Origin: Limnanthes douglasii subsp. nivea
Lineage: Eukaryota > Streptophyta > Magnoliopsida > Brassicales > Limnanthaceae
Direction: 5' to 3'
NCBI GenBank assembly: GCA_036936605.1
Contig: JAUPFV010000001.1
Span: forward strand, 166,990,643 to 167,054,642
DNA length: 64,000 nt
Positions 22,128-33,937 of this stretch are shown piece after piece. Below the pieces are notes generated by a model, which saw only the letters and a list, made by a program, of their open reading frames with translations, had not been told where the DNA came from and searched no databases. The position numbers were made by a program, and so were the translations under genes. Each line of letters opens with the position of its first letter. The first letter of the stretch is position 1.

Positions 22128-23056
22128 GAAAACGGGGAGCAGAATGTGGAGATAGGGAGGCCAAGAAGATTAAAACCTCCAAGGGAGATGAAGTTGCTCT
22201 CCGGGCTCCAGAGTCTTTTCATCCAGTTGATCCAACAGACCCAACCCAAGCAAAGGAAATACCAAGTGATTTTCACACCAAAGAGGGCGCCGGAGGGGAC
22301 ATCAACATCGATAGAGTTGACATCAGTGGGCTTCAAGGGATTGGTCTTTACTTTAATGACCTTGAGAAGGATGATTTCGCTGGCCCTTACCGTACAAACC
22401 TAGTCAGCCATCATTAACACACTCAATTCTGACAAGGAGAGTTTGTCCAACGACCTCCTTATAATCAAGCAGAGTCTCGAGGCATTAAAGAAAGAAAATG
22501 AGGAGGTGATAAAGGGGAAGGAGGACTTGGCCACCAAACTGGCCACTTCGGGGGGGGGGGGGGGGTTGTCACAGAGCTTCAGTCCAAGTATTCTGACTTG
22601 GAGAAAAATCTTTCTACTTCGAAAGAGGAGGTGAAGGCCAAAGATAACGGCATTCAGACCCTGACAAATGAAAAAATATCGCTTGAAGATGCTGTGTCCT
22701 GGGCTAAGCAAGAGAAAGATGACTTGCTAAATTAGCAGGAAAAGACAATCCAAGCTAGGATTGATGCATATACCAACGATGTGATCGACTCCCAAGAACA
22801 AAGATATGATGAGGTCAAGTTAGACATGATCCTACTCTTTCATCAGAAATTTCCGAAGAGGACACTCGGGGACTTATGGCGATTCGTGGAATATGTAGAC
22901 CTTCATCACCATACTATGGCTGATGGTGATAAGAACGGTTATTCTAGTGGTTAGGATGACACCACTGATGAGGATGAAAAGACTGGAGAAAGTCCAGATG
23001 AGGAACCCATCGATCCCAAGAAAAAACCAAGTGAAGCTGGGACATCTAAGAACTAA
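22128..23056 (+). pseudogene. Antisense coiled-coil ORF of element B
   Basis: On the plus strand, opposite to B's own genes, a frame begins at the LTR edge (KRGAECGDREAKKIKTSKGD) and runs through a proline/acid-rich part. A coiled-coil stretch follows (LEALKKENEEVIKGKEDLAT, then LQSKYSDLEKNLSTSKEEVK). The C-terminus is acidic then lysine-rich and ends PKKKPSEAGTSKN at TAA 23054-23056. A frameshift near 22400, another at the 16-nt G run (22550-22565), and two TAG codons (22733, 22952) break it. No in-frame ATG was found at its left end. It occupies the same position as the aORF of element A but has a different sequence. Confidence 0.6.
22550..22565 (+). repeat. 16-nt G homopolymer within the antisense ORF
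   Basis: The frame before the run is offset from the frame after it, so length change in this run explains one of the frameshifts. Confidence 0.9.
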
Positions 23057-23278
23057 AGTCCTCAAAATGCCAACTATCTTTTAATTTTGTGTTTGAACTA
23101 AAGTCCTTGATGGCCAAGGCATTTTTGTAATCGTGTCCGGCACTTTACCGGACAAACCTTCTCTCTTAAAAACTTCAAAGTCCTTGGATGGCCAAGGCAT
23201 TTTATATATTTAATATCACTCCCCGGTATATGTCGGGCAATTTTATCTTACATATTATTTAATTTTGATGGCTTGTGT

Positions 23279-26200
23279 TCAAATGGATTTTAGCACCTTA
23301 TCACCTAGTTGAAAATCCTTCCTTTTGATTTTAGAGGCAAACCTACTTCTCATCAAAACCTGATAATGTGTGGCTCTGAGGTGAGCGTGAACTCTTCTTT
23401 CATCCATCAAATCAAGCTGGTTTCTTATGGCCACTTCGTTAGCTTGTTTGGAAAATTTATGGACTTGAAATGAAGGGAGAGTGGCCTCTATGGGAGCTAT
23501 AACATCCATCTCATCTACTAAATCAAAAGGAGACTCTTGTGTTGCATCCCCATGAGTGGTTCGGTAGGCCCATAATACTTATTGTAGATAACTTGGCCAT
23601 TTTCCAGCAGCTCCCTCTAGATTTTTTTTAGACCAGACAGGATAATCTTGTTAGCCACTTCAACTTGACCATTTTCCTGTGGATGGAAAGGAGAGGAAAA
23701 ACAATATTGAATGCCTCTAGTAGCACAGAAATTCTCCATCTCATTGTTATCGAATTATGGTCCATTGTCAGTAGTTATCTTTGTGGAACCCCAAATCTAC
23801 AACAAATGTTAGACAGGATGAATTTTATAACAGCTTTCGAAGTAGTTCCTGCCAATGGGGATGCTTTGAGCCGTTTTGAGAAGTAATCAATAGCAACAAT
23901 TATAGTTATGCACCCTCCGGACGCTATGCGTAGAGGTCCTACTAAATCGAGCCCCCAACAAGCAAAAGGTATTGGCTCAGAAATTGACTCTAAAAGGACT
24001 GCTGGAATATGGATTTCATTACTGTATCTTTGGCAAGGATCACACTTCTTCACCAATTCCTTGGCATCTTGCATTATGGAGGGCCAGTAGTACCCAGCCA
24101 ACAAAACTCTTCTAGTTAGAGCCCTGAATCCACAATATGTTGATCCCTCGCCATCGTGTAATTGGGAGACCACTATTTGGGATTCTTTGATCCCCGCACA
24201 TCGTAAGAGAGGTTTACTGAAGGATCTTTTATAAAGAATGTCTCTTAAGATGCTAAAACCACGAGCCTTGAATTTCACCTTCCTTGCTACTGCTTTTTCC
24301 GGAGGCAAGATGCCATCTGAGAGATATTGGAGAAGAGGAAATCTCCAATCTTGGGGTTGTCTTACTTGTATATTCAAGCTCCCTTCTGCCTTATCCGGAT
24401 TGATTTGAATGGATGGGCACTCTAACACATGAATCCAAGGGTAAGACTCAGTATAGGCTATGGTTTCCAAAGAGTCTGCTAGCGTATTTTCTGTTCGGGG
24501 TATGTGCTCATAAGTGATGCTTTTGAAATTAAGTGCCACTTTTTTTAGAACAAACAAGTATTTAACCAGTTGTTCCTTCTTGGCTTCGGATTGACCTTGT
24601 GCGTGATGGATAAGGAGTTGAGAATTGCTCATTAACCTGACCTTTTTGGCTCCACAAATAAGAGCTAATTTCAAGCCAACTATAGCAGCTTCATATTCAA
24701 ACTCATTATTGGAAGCCCTGAAAGCAAAACATATAGCTTGGTACATATTGTCGTGGTACAGAGAGGTTAAACATATCCCAGCACCACAACCCATGGTACT
24801 GGATCCACCATCAGTACGGATAACCCATACCTTTTTATCTTTTTCACCGGTTGCTTGCTTAGTGCCTTTGTCTGAATGGAATTCAACCAAGAAATCAGCT
24901 ACAGTTTGAGCTTTGACTGCCGTTCGAGGGGGAATTCAATATCATTGTCTCCCAGCTCCACTGACCACTTGGTCATTCTTCTTGAAATGTCTGTTTTTTG
25001 AAGAACATTCTTCAAGGGAAAAGACGTCCGGACGATGATCGAATGAGACTGAAAGTAGGGCCTCATTTTCCTAGCAGCAATTACTAAGGCCAGTGCTAGT
25101 TTTTCAAGTTTCAAGTATCTTTTTTCTGCATCAATCAAGCTCTTGCTGATATAGTATATTGGTGGAGGATAATTATCCACCTCCCTTACTAGCACTGTAC
25201 TCAAAGCACACTCAGAAACTGCCAGGTATATGTAAAGTGTCTCTCCATTAATAGGTTTAAACAAAGTTTTAGGGGAGGATAAGTGCTTCTTAATTTCATC
25301 AAACGTCTGGTCATACTGGGGAGACCAATTAAACTCTTTCGCACCTTTCAAAGTTTGAAAAAACGGGGCACACTTATCCGAAGACCTTGAGATAAAATAG
25401 TTTAGAGCAGCCAACCTCCCTGTCAATGTTTGTACTTCTTTAATATTCTGACGAGGCTCCATTTGTAGCAAAGCATTAAGCTGGTCTGGATCATGATGTC
25501 TCCCTTTCTCACTTATTACATACCCTAAGAATTTCCCAGAATGTACTCCGAAAACACACTTCTCTATGTTCAATTTTAAATTTACTTTCATTAAATTGGC
25601 AAAAGTTTCTTGGAGATCTGCCAAGTGTAGCTCTTCGTCCATACTCTTTACCATTATGTCGTCGATATAAACTTCCATATTTCTTCCATCTGATTAGCAA
25701 AAGCCTTGTTTACTAACCTCTGATAAGTAGCCCCAACATTCTTTAATCTAAACGACATCACCTTGTAACAATGGAGGCCCCTATCAGTAACAAACTTAGT
25801 ATGTTCTTGATCTTTTGGATCTACTTGAATCTGATTGTACCCGAAGAAGACATCCATAAAGGACAACAACTTGTTCCCGGATGTGGAGTCCACCAACTGA
25901 CCAATTCGGGGAACTGGATATAAATCCTTCAGGCAAGCTCTATTGAGATCTGTAAAATCGATGCACATACGCCACTTTCCATTTTTCTTCTTTACCAACA
26001 CCGGATTGGCTGTCCATAAAGGGTATTGAGATTCCTTTATGTGCCCCATTTTAGTAAGCCGGTCAACTTCTTGAACTATGACATCAGCTTTCTCTTTAGA
26101 AAAAGCTCTCCTCTTTTATACAACAGGTGCTATATCCCTTCGGATGGACAACTGAAGTGATATAATATCTGCTGGTACTCCGGTTACTTCAGCATTGCAC

Positions 26201-26301
26201 CAAGCAAAAACATGCTGACGGTCTTTCAAAAAAGCTAACATTTTCCCCTTTAATTCTGATGTCATCTTGGACCCAATCTTGACACTTTTTCTTTCAACCA
26301 A
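23279..26301 (-). pseudogene. RT, RNase H, second RNase H and integrase of element B (frameshifted)
   Basis: RT begins near 26301 (FAWCNAEVTGVPADIISLQL) and has KKNGKWRMCIDFTDLNRACL. After a frameshift near 25670 it has the intact catalytic VYIDDIMVKS. The RNase H that follows ends FPLKNVLQKTDISRRMTKWS. A frameshift near 24890 leads into the archaeal-type second RNase H with RTDGGSSTMGCGAGICL. It carries SNSQLLIHHAQG where a catalytic SDSQ is usual. Integrase has LHDGEGSTYCGFRAL and CDPCQRYS, with one zinc-binding histidine apparently lost, then GLDLVGP and DYFSK. After another frameshift near 23775 come the HPQENGQVEVANK region and the tail LGDKVLKSI. The domains are complete in order but cannot be made as one protein. 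Confidence 0.9.
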
Positions 26302-26396
26302 AGAGTGAGTTTCAACTTCTTCAATAGGTATTAAATGCCAGGGATCTCTCTGGGGTCATCAATTTCACCCTCTCCCCCAGAGGGCCCCTCAAATTT

Positions 26397-28763
26397 CTAA
26401 TCCTCACTGATGCGAACTGCCCCCAAAGTTCGAGGGGCCAGTGCTATTGCATAACACTCCATTTCCACCTTCTGACTGCTCCGGACAACTCCCACTTGTC
26501 CTTGCACAGCGTATTTCAAACATTGGTGGACTGTTGATGCCACAACATACATTCTAGAGATCCAAGACCTCCCCAAAATGGCATTGTAATAAGTGGGAAA
26601 ATCCACCACGATAAAGAGTATCCTGACCATCTTCTTAAAAGGGCCTTTACCTAACAAAACCTCTTCCTCAAACTCCCCGATCACATCAGTTGAGCTTCCA
26701 GTGAAACCCACAATTGACCTGTTCGAACGCTGAATTACTACTGGGTTCTTCATTTGTTTGTAGGAAGTTAAAAAGAGGATATTGGCTGAACTACCGGTCT
26801 GCAGCAAAATTCGCCTTATGGCATTGCCCCCAATGGATGCTCCTATTACGACAGCATTTTCATGGGGACCATCTATGTCCCTCAAGTCATCCTCATCAAA
26901 AACAATGAATGGAAATGGGATTTGTGATTGATAGGAAGTCATGCCTCCTTCTAGTTGAGTAGCTAGAGTATGAATATGCCTCTTTCTCGAAGAAGAAGTT
27001 GGTGCAGTCATGGTGTCTCTCCCAAATATTGTAAGTGACTCGAAAAAACTGATGAGGCCGGACACCGTCTTGCAATGCTCTGTGATAACACCCACCTTGT
27101 TTCGAGTTGGATCATGATCCAAATATTCTGATTCTACATCAAACCTCTCAATTATCACTATTGCCCCATCCGGAGCTGATGTCCCTGCGTTTTTCGGGCC
27201 AGTCCGAGGAGCATTATCACGCCTATTTCCACCTCTTCTTTTAACATGTGCCCCTAACTTCCCTCTCTCAATCAAATTCTATACTTCTTATTTCAACGCG
27301 ATGCAATCTTCAGTGGTATGACCAGTATCACGATGATACTGAAAAAAACTGTTATTTCGACTTTCTTTTGGTGATTGTAATGCAGCCGGCTTCCTGAAAT
27401 GTACTTCATCTTTCGTTTTATCATAAATGGTAGCTACATTTTCTTTTAGTTCAGCAAACCACTCCGGTTGAACCTAAGGTCCTCGCTTATGTCTAGATTA
27501 CTGGCTTTGAGCTGGGGCAGCTGGGTGGGATTGAGCATTGGCCCTGTTTTCACCCTGTCTGGCTTCTTTTGCCTTGTACCCGGACTGATTCTAGTTTTGA
27601 TTTGGTGCAGCTGGAGCAGACCTCACCTGCCGGTGCACCCTGATTTTCTTTGTTTCATCCACATTAATCTGCTTGCCGACCTAATTAAGTAAACCTCCCC
27701 ACGTCATGGCCTTTTTCCTGGTTACTTAATATACCAGATCGCCAGGGTTCAAACCCTGCCTTAGAGAAGCTATTGCTACTTGTTCAAAGCAATCAGCTAA
27801 TCCATTTTTGGTGTTCACAAAGCGACTTATGTACGCTTTCAAATATTCATTTTGTTCTTAGGCACAATGGATTATAGTGTCTCCATTTCCCTTCACTACT
27901 TTGCTTCCCAGGAATTGCCTCTGAAAGGCCACCCAAAAAGTGTCGAAATTTCTAATGCAACCCTGTGGCAAACTATTGTACCACTTTAGAGCACTCCCTG
28001 TAAAATACTGGGAGAATGCTCGACACAGTAGCTTATCATCATCGTCAAACTTCATCATAATTTTTTTGAATTGCTCCAGATGGTTATCTGGATCTTTACT
28101 ACTATCATACTTCTCCATCATTGTGCTGTCAAACCTCTTAGGAAGGTTTCCGGACAGTATTTTGGAAGACAATGGAGATTGTCTCCAATTCCGGCCACGA
28201 CTAAAAACAGTATCTTCATTGGGAGTCGCAAAGATATCTGGTTCATCATGAAAGGAAAAAGGATCCATTAACAAGCGGTCTACGTGTCTCCGGCCATGAC
28301 TGTGACTATCAGACGACCCTTTACCCATATACATTTTCAACCTTCCATGTCTGTCCCTTTTTCTTGAGTATTTTTTAACCAGCTTCTGTTTCTTCTTAGA
28401 ACGTCTTTCATCACTGCTGGATGACATGGATTCCTCGACTCCATCTTCATTTGAGGAGCTGCTGGAAGATTATGAGTCTGAATCTGAGCTCTCCACTGGA
28501 TTAGATCGGTGAGACTTCTTTGAGCTAGCATGAGTCTTTTTAGTGCTCACATGGGTTTTTGACAGCTCATGCTCTCTTGGATTGTCAGTATGGTGAACTG
28601 CTGACACTTTTGACTTCTCTTTCACACCTAATTCTGCCCCTTTTGCAGCCCTCAAGGCTTCTATCTCAACTTTCAGTCTATCTCGCTCCTCGATAGTATA
28701 TTCATCATTTTCTCCCACCACCTCTGCCAAAGATGGTGGTATTTCCTGCTTGTCCGGATTTAT
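26397..28763 (-). pseudogene. gag-pro of element B (start codon lost, several stops)
   Basis: The frame is continuous from 28763 to 26397 apart from point stops. The start ATG of B' is ATA here (28763-28761). A TAA interrupts the serine-rich region near 28467 (GAA in B'). Further stops lie near 27856 and in 27300-27750. The gag core LPKRFDSTMMEKYDSSKDPD is at about 28140. The zinc-knuckle remnant QYHRDTGHTTEDC lies at about 27340. The protease region holds LLQTGSSANILF near 26790, where VDTGSS is expected, so the catalytic aspartate is replaced by glutamine. The domain ends near 26397. Confidence 0.85.
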
Positions 28764-28838
28764 CCGAACCGATCTTTCTTGATGGTTTTAAATTCTTAAT
28801 TCAGGCACCTTCTTCTCCAACTGTGGTCGCCAATTTGG

Positions 28839-29377
28839 TGTGGATAATTTTAGTCTGAGGGTAATTTTGTCAGGAGTTTTGTAACGTTGCAAGGGTATTT
28901 AATGTTTGGGTAGTTTGTAGTGAGATATTTGAGCTGCCTGGCTGTATTAAATGTTCATTACCCTCATTAATGAAAGTGGTTGGGTATTTATACCCTTAAT
29001 TATGGGCCTCATGGGTTTTCGGGTCAAACCTATAAAGTCGAGGCGAATTCAAAGACCCATTAGTTTATTAAGCAGGTTGGTAATTAGTTTAGTCATAAAG
29101 TGATTAGTTTTTAATACTTTAGTCCTGTTCGGGTGGTTCAGTGGGTGGTTTTTGGCCAAATTGCCCCTGCCCGGTTTCTACAGTGAGTGGGTAGAAAATC
29201 CGGACTCATCAGTAGCCCCTTTTTTAGGTTATGTTCGAAGGCCTTTGGCAAGACCTTAAAAATCGCTCATAAAGCATCTGAAACAATGTCTGCACAGATT
29301 TCGGTTTGTATAACGGTTTTTTCCGGACTAGCAAATCTCTCAGAAGCTCAAAGGTTTTGTTCAGAGATCGTGGGACA
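28839..29377 (-). repeat. 5' LTR of element B, 539 bp
   Basis: TG...CA LTR on the minus strand matching 21591-22127. A TATA box is at 28985-28992. The base after its right end belongs to element C. Confidence 0.9.
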
Positions 29378-30857
29378 CGTGTCCCTTCCTGATGCGTCGC
29401 GATCCCTGTTGGTGTAGAAATCTGGAAACCACCCCCGCATCTGCTGATACTTGAACCACTATCCGTTCTGACTATCCACTCAAGAAATTCTACTAAGAAG
29501 TCTGCTAAAGCTTGCCCTTTAATATCCGTTCTCGGTTCAAAATCAATATCGAAGTCCCCCAACTTTACCGACCATTTGGGCATACGGCCAGAAATATCGG
29601 GTCGCTATAAAACACTTTTTAGGGGGAATGATGTTCGAACCACAATAGAGTGACCTTGAAAATACGGTCGCATTTTGCTCACATAGTAGACAACTTTAGG
29701 GATCATATCCTCTTCTTGAACTATAGTCGCGCTCACCGCATGGTCCGACAACGCTATATATAGGAACAAAATTTCTCGGGGTAGTGGTTTTGTCAGCAGC
29801 GTCGGGAATGATAAGTAATTTTTTATGTTGAGAAACGCTTCGGTACATTCAGGTGTCCATCTGAAATTCTCTGTATTCCTTAACACTTGAAAGAGCGGTG
29901 CACATTTGTTAGAAGATCGCGAGATGAATCTGTTCAGCGCTGCAAGTCGTCCGGTCAAAATCTGTACCTGCTTAATATATCTTGGGGTGTCATACTATTT
30001 AGGGAGTCTAACTGGGTTGGATCTGAATCTATCCCTTTCTCGCTGATCATGAACCCTAGGAATTTTCCGGACCCAACTTCGAAAGAGCAGTATTCTGGAT
30101 TCAATTTGAGGTTCACCCTTCCAAGGTTATTGAATGTTTCTTCAAGGTCAGCAAAATGATTTTCGTCTGAGACGCTCTTGACCAACATGTCGTCAATATA
30201 GACCTCAACATTTTGCAAAATTTGTTCCTCAAAGACCTTATTCACAAGCCTCTGATAAGTAGCCCCTGCATTCTTCAGACCAAATGGAATAACCTTGTAA
30301 TAGTATAAACCCCTCCCTGTGATAAATGTGGTGCTTCTATGGTCTCTTGGATCCAGCTATATCTGGTTATACCCTGCGTAAGAGTCCATGAATTATAATC
30401 ACATGTTTCCTGACCTTGAATCTACCAACTGGTCAATCCTCGGCATGGGAAATGGGTCCTTAGGACACGCTCTGTTGAGGTCCGTGAAGTTCACGCACAT
30501 TCTCCATTTTCCGCTTTTCTTTTTTACCAAAACTAGAATTGCTGGCCAGCGCGGATACTGGGACTCCCTTATATGTCATACCTTCGTTAGACTTTCAACC
30601 TCTAAAATAATTGCCTCTGCCTTTTCTTGGGAGAAAGCTCGGCGTTTTTGCGTTATTGGTCGAACACTAGGATTTATGGAGAATTGATGATAAATAACAC
30701 TCTCAGGTACTCCTGTGATATCTTCTGAGCACCAGGCAAACAAATGTATTTTTTGTCCAAAAAAATAAATCAATTTCTTTTGAAAAAATGGGGACAAGTT
30801 TACACAAATCTTCAAAACCTTACCTTTAGAAAATTCGTAAGTTTTCACAACTTTCAT
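29378..30857 (-). pseudogene. RT-RNase H of element C with start of second RNase H
   Basis: RT begins near 30857 (LFAWCSEDITGVPESVIYHQ) and continues KKKSGKWRMCVNFTDLNRAC with some stops. It has an intact VYIDDMLVKS near 30190. RNase H follows in 29958-29605 (RFISRSSNKCAPLFQVLRNT). The frame from 29583 contains PRTDIKGQALADFLVEF and then RTDSGSSISRCGGGFQ, the opening of the archaeal-type second RNase H. This stops at base 29378, where element B starts. The dual RNase H assigns C to the Tat lineage. Confidence 0.85.
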
Positions 30858-31188
30858 CGGTAAGTAATAATCCTAAGATCTCCGTAGGATCGTCTTCAGG
30901 ATCCGATCCAGGGTTCGACCCCACTAACTGCTAATCCCTTACATCAACCATCTCCTCATGTGATTTTGTTGCCAGTGCTGCTCGGTAACATTCTATCGCT
31001 GTCGTTTGGCTGCTTCCAACAATGTTGACATTATTTCTGAACACATACTTTAAGCACTAATGAACCGTAGAGATTTCGACATGCATCCTTGACAACCAAG
31101 ATTGGCTGAAAATTTCGTTATGTGATGTGGGAGCATCTACGACTATAAACAAGACCGCTATTTCCTTTTTGAAAGGCCCTCGTCCGAG

Positions 31189-32148
31189 CTAGACCACACC
31201 TTCGAACTCACCGGCTATCTCTGTCGATGATCCTGTAAAACCAATAATAGTTCGATCAGATTTCACGATCACTAGTCTATTCCGAAACCCGGAGAAAGTT
31301 GATAAGAAAATAATGTTCGCCGAAATCCCAGTATCCACCAATATTCTCCAAACCTCCTCACCACCGATAGCCGATACAATTACGATCGCGTCTTCATGAA
31401 GACCGCCAATGTCTCTCATATCATCATCAAAGCACAGAATAGAAGATGGGTTCTGGTATAAGTGAGGCGAAACTCTTGCCTCTAACTGTGTAGCCAGATT
31501 AACCACGTGCCTCTTCATAGAAGAATTGGTGATACCTGCCATTGAGTTACCCCCAAAAATAGTTAGAGACTCAAATTACTTACACAAGTCGCTTACCATT
31601 CCTCGTGCCACAGGTAATACTTCCTCAATTACTCCAATCAAATTCATGTTTTTGTCCGGGTCGAAATACTCAGTGGACACATCAAATGAATATGTGACCT
31701 CTGAGATCACCAAAGAGATTTCCCGCTTCAGCGCTGCTACAATCTGTTTAGCCGCTCTACTTAGCTAAGCTTGTTTCTTTACGTACTCGAGCAATTTTCC
31801 ATTATCAATTTTTACTTGCACTTCTTTCTTGAGCGCAATCCAATCATTGGTATCATGGCCTACGTCTTCGTGATACCGACAGTAACGATTGTTTCGTCCT
31901 TCACGAGGATTTCCGATCGGAAATGGATTCCGGAAGTGTACACTTTTCCTTGACTTGTCGAAGATAGTTGCAACACATTCGGTCAAATCAGTGAAGTAAT
32001 CAGGTCGAACCCATTTATTCGATATGGGTCGGTAATTATTTCCGTGGTAACTATTTTGTACCCTCTGAGTTTGATTCTCTAATCCTTTCCCGTTTGATTG
32101 ATGTGTTGCTGGTGCTACAGTAGTTATCGGTTGTGGCTGAGGAATCAT
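31189..32148 (-). pseudogene. Zinc-knuckle and protease region of element C
   Basis: The first frame (32148-31765) has a zinc-knuckle-like CRYHEDVGHDTNDWIALK in which the last cysteine is replaced by tryptophan. The second (31542-31189) carries the retropepsin active site ILVDTGISANIIF, with the catalytic DTG intact, and the flap-like IIGFTGSSTEIAGEFEGVV. A frameshift or stop separates the two parts. Of the three elements here, only C keeps a DTG triad. Confidence 0.8.
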
Positions 32149-32439
32149 GATTGTTTTTTGTGAAGTCTTTTGATACGTAACAACCGAAGGTTAAGTGGTT
32201 TGTTGGATTTGTGCTCCCAACTCTGATGCTTCAGTTTCTTCAATCAGGATCTACTTTTCTACCTGAGCTAACAAGGCAGAAAAGGTAAAAGCATGTTTCT
32301 TCGTTACAACTTGTTTCATCGGACCAGGCAACAAGCCTAATCTATAACCAGTCAGAGCCACACTTTCATCACAATAGTCAAGATCAGTCTTCACATCTAT
32401 AAAGCGTCAAGTATATCCCTGAAACTTTCTCTAACCTTT

Positions 32440-33509
32440 TGTCAGAAATTGACGATTGTATCTCCATTAGCTCGGAAGTTCTTAGTTCCTACAAATTACT
32501 ACCTAAACATCATCCATAACATACTAGAGTTTTTAATGTATCCCTGTGGCAATCGATTGTACCACTTTGATGCTCGGTCTTTAAATTTCATTGAGAATGC
32601 TCGACAGATCAGCTTGTCATTGTTGTCAAAGCTTAACATAAAATTCTTGAAAGCTTCCAGGTGGTTGTTAGGGTCTTTCTTTCCGTCATATTTTTTGAGC
32701 TTCGAGATATCAAAGTGCTTCGGGAGATGTCCCGACAAGATTTCATCTGATAGGGGGGATGACCTCCAATTATGGTTGAGGCTAAAAGTTCTGCCTCCTA
32801 AACCTTCTACATGACTTGCAAGTAACCCTTCTTCAAGTGGGTTTGCGAATTGGCTTCCGGCCCTGTAGCCATTAGACTGGCTCTGTGATGGAAATTGAAA
32901 CTGGGGGCCATTCTGTTGTTCCGTGTTAACTGTGACTGTACCGACCTTTTTAGCAGACGCCAGAGTCACTTTGTTGACACTGTCACCTTGAGGTTTGACT
33001 ATCTTTGCTTGCTGTGAGTTACGCCTTCGAAGTTCTCGCTCTCTCGTCATTCTTTTATCCTTTCTAAGGCATCGGAAATCTGTGTCCGGGGAAGAAAACC
33101 CACACATATCTTCCCCAATAGAATATTTTTACCCATTTTTGGCCCGAAATCCAGACTTCTTTCTTGCCACCCCGTCGAGCCTTCGCACTCGAGTTCTGCC
33201 TTTGTAAAAGTCCACTTCATCCCGATCGACAACGTGATTGGATTCTTTCCCTTCTTCACACGATCGTTCGCTTCGACCATCGAGCTGGCACTTCTTCTCA
33301 GCCAAATTCATCTTTTTCTTAGCATTTAGCTTAGCAATGTCATCCAACAACTGTTGCCTGGTCATGATTAGGGTCGACCGTTTTTTTCGGCCTCGATTAC
33401 CCTGATCGTCATCACCAAACAACTCTTCAGAGTACCGACCCTCTGAATACGACATCTCCTTGTCGGAACCTCTCTCATTTTCCTTTCCCTTTCTAGCCTC
33501 GGTATTCAT
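32440..33509 (-). pseudogene. gag of element C (frameshifted)
   Basis: ATG at 33509 starts MNTEARKGKENERGSDKEMS and continues as a highly charged N-terminal region. A frameshift between 33129 and 33107 separates it from the part with the core LPKHFDISKLKKYDGKKDPN then NHLEAFKN. The downstream gag helix is DRASKWYNRLPQGYIKN. The product would be the particle coat protein. The next part of gag up to 32148 contains more stops. Confidence 0.8.
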
Positions 33510-33593
33510 TCCTCGAATTTTAGGTTTTTTATAGGGTCGAGAATTTGGGGAACCTAATCTTCGAGTATCTCTCTTTCCCACAAACGGTGCCAA

Positions 33594-33937
33594 TGACAAG
33601 TCTCAGAATATCTAGGGTGGATTATCGGGTAACGTATATTGATAAACGGTGTCAGGCGAATAAGTACAAAGTTCTAGAGAGAGAAAGTAGTCAAAATAAA
33701 GTACCAATGATTAAAAAGTACCCTTTTTGGGGAAAAGGATCTTCCTTATATAGTGACAGTAGTGAGCTCCACTTTCACATGCTATGTTTACTCTAATTAC
33801 ATGTTAGCCCCCGTATTTACATTTATGTCTTACATTTTCTATCTTTATAAGTAATTCCTTATAGATTTACACATTATAAATTTGACCTCTTATTATCCTT
33901 AGCATTTGATGCCCTTATCAATCTTAATTACCTAACA
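33594..33937 (-). repeat. 5' LTR of element C, 344 bp
   Basis: On the minus strand it runs TGTTAGGTAATTAAG...AGACTTGTCA. A primer-binding site TTGGCACCGTTTGTGGGAAA begins at 33593, directly inside. A TATA box (CTATATAAGG, minus strand) is at 33744-33753. There is no second copy to confirm the outer edge. Confidence 0.7.

Larger units (their letters stand above)
21591..29377 (-). mobile_element. Element B: full-length Tat-lineage Ty3/Gypsy retrotransposon
   Basis: From right to left: 5' LTR (29377-28839), primer-binding site, gag-pro (28763-26397), RT, RNase H, second RNase H and integrase (26301-23279), an antisense ORF (22128-23056, plus strand) and the 3' LTR (22127-21591). Total about 7.8 kb. 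The dual RNase H and antisense ORF place it in the Tat lineage. It lies inside element C, whose second RNase H domain breaks off exactly at the LTR edge at 29378. Confidence 0.9.
29378..33937 (-). mobile_element. Element C: Tat-lineage Ty3/Gypsy retrotransposon, interrupted by B
   Basis: From right to left: LTR (33937-33594), primer-binding site, gag (33509-about 32440), zinc knuckle and protease (32148-31189), RT and RNase H (30857-29584), and the first part of a second RNase H, cut at 29378 by the LTR of element B. The rest of C (integrase and 3' LTR) was not found to the left of B'. The decay level is moderate, with frameshifts and stops in every domain. Confidence 0.85.
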
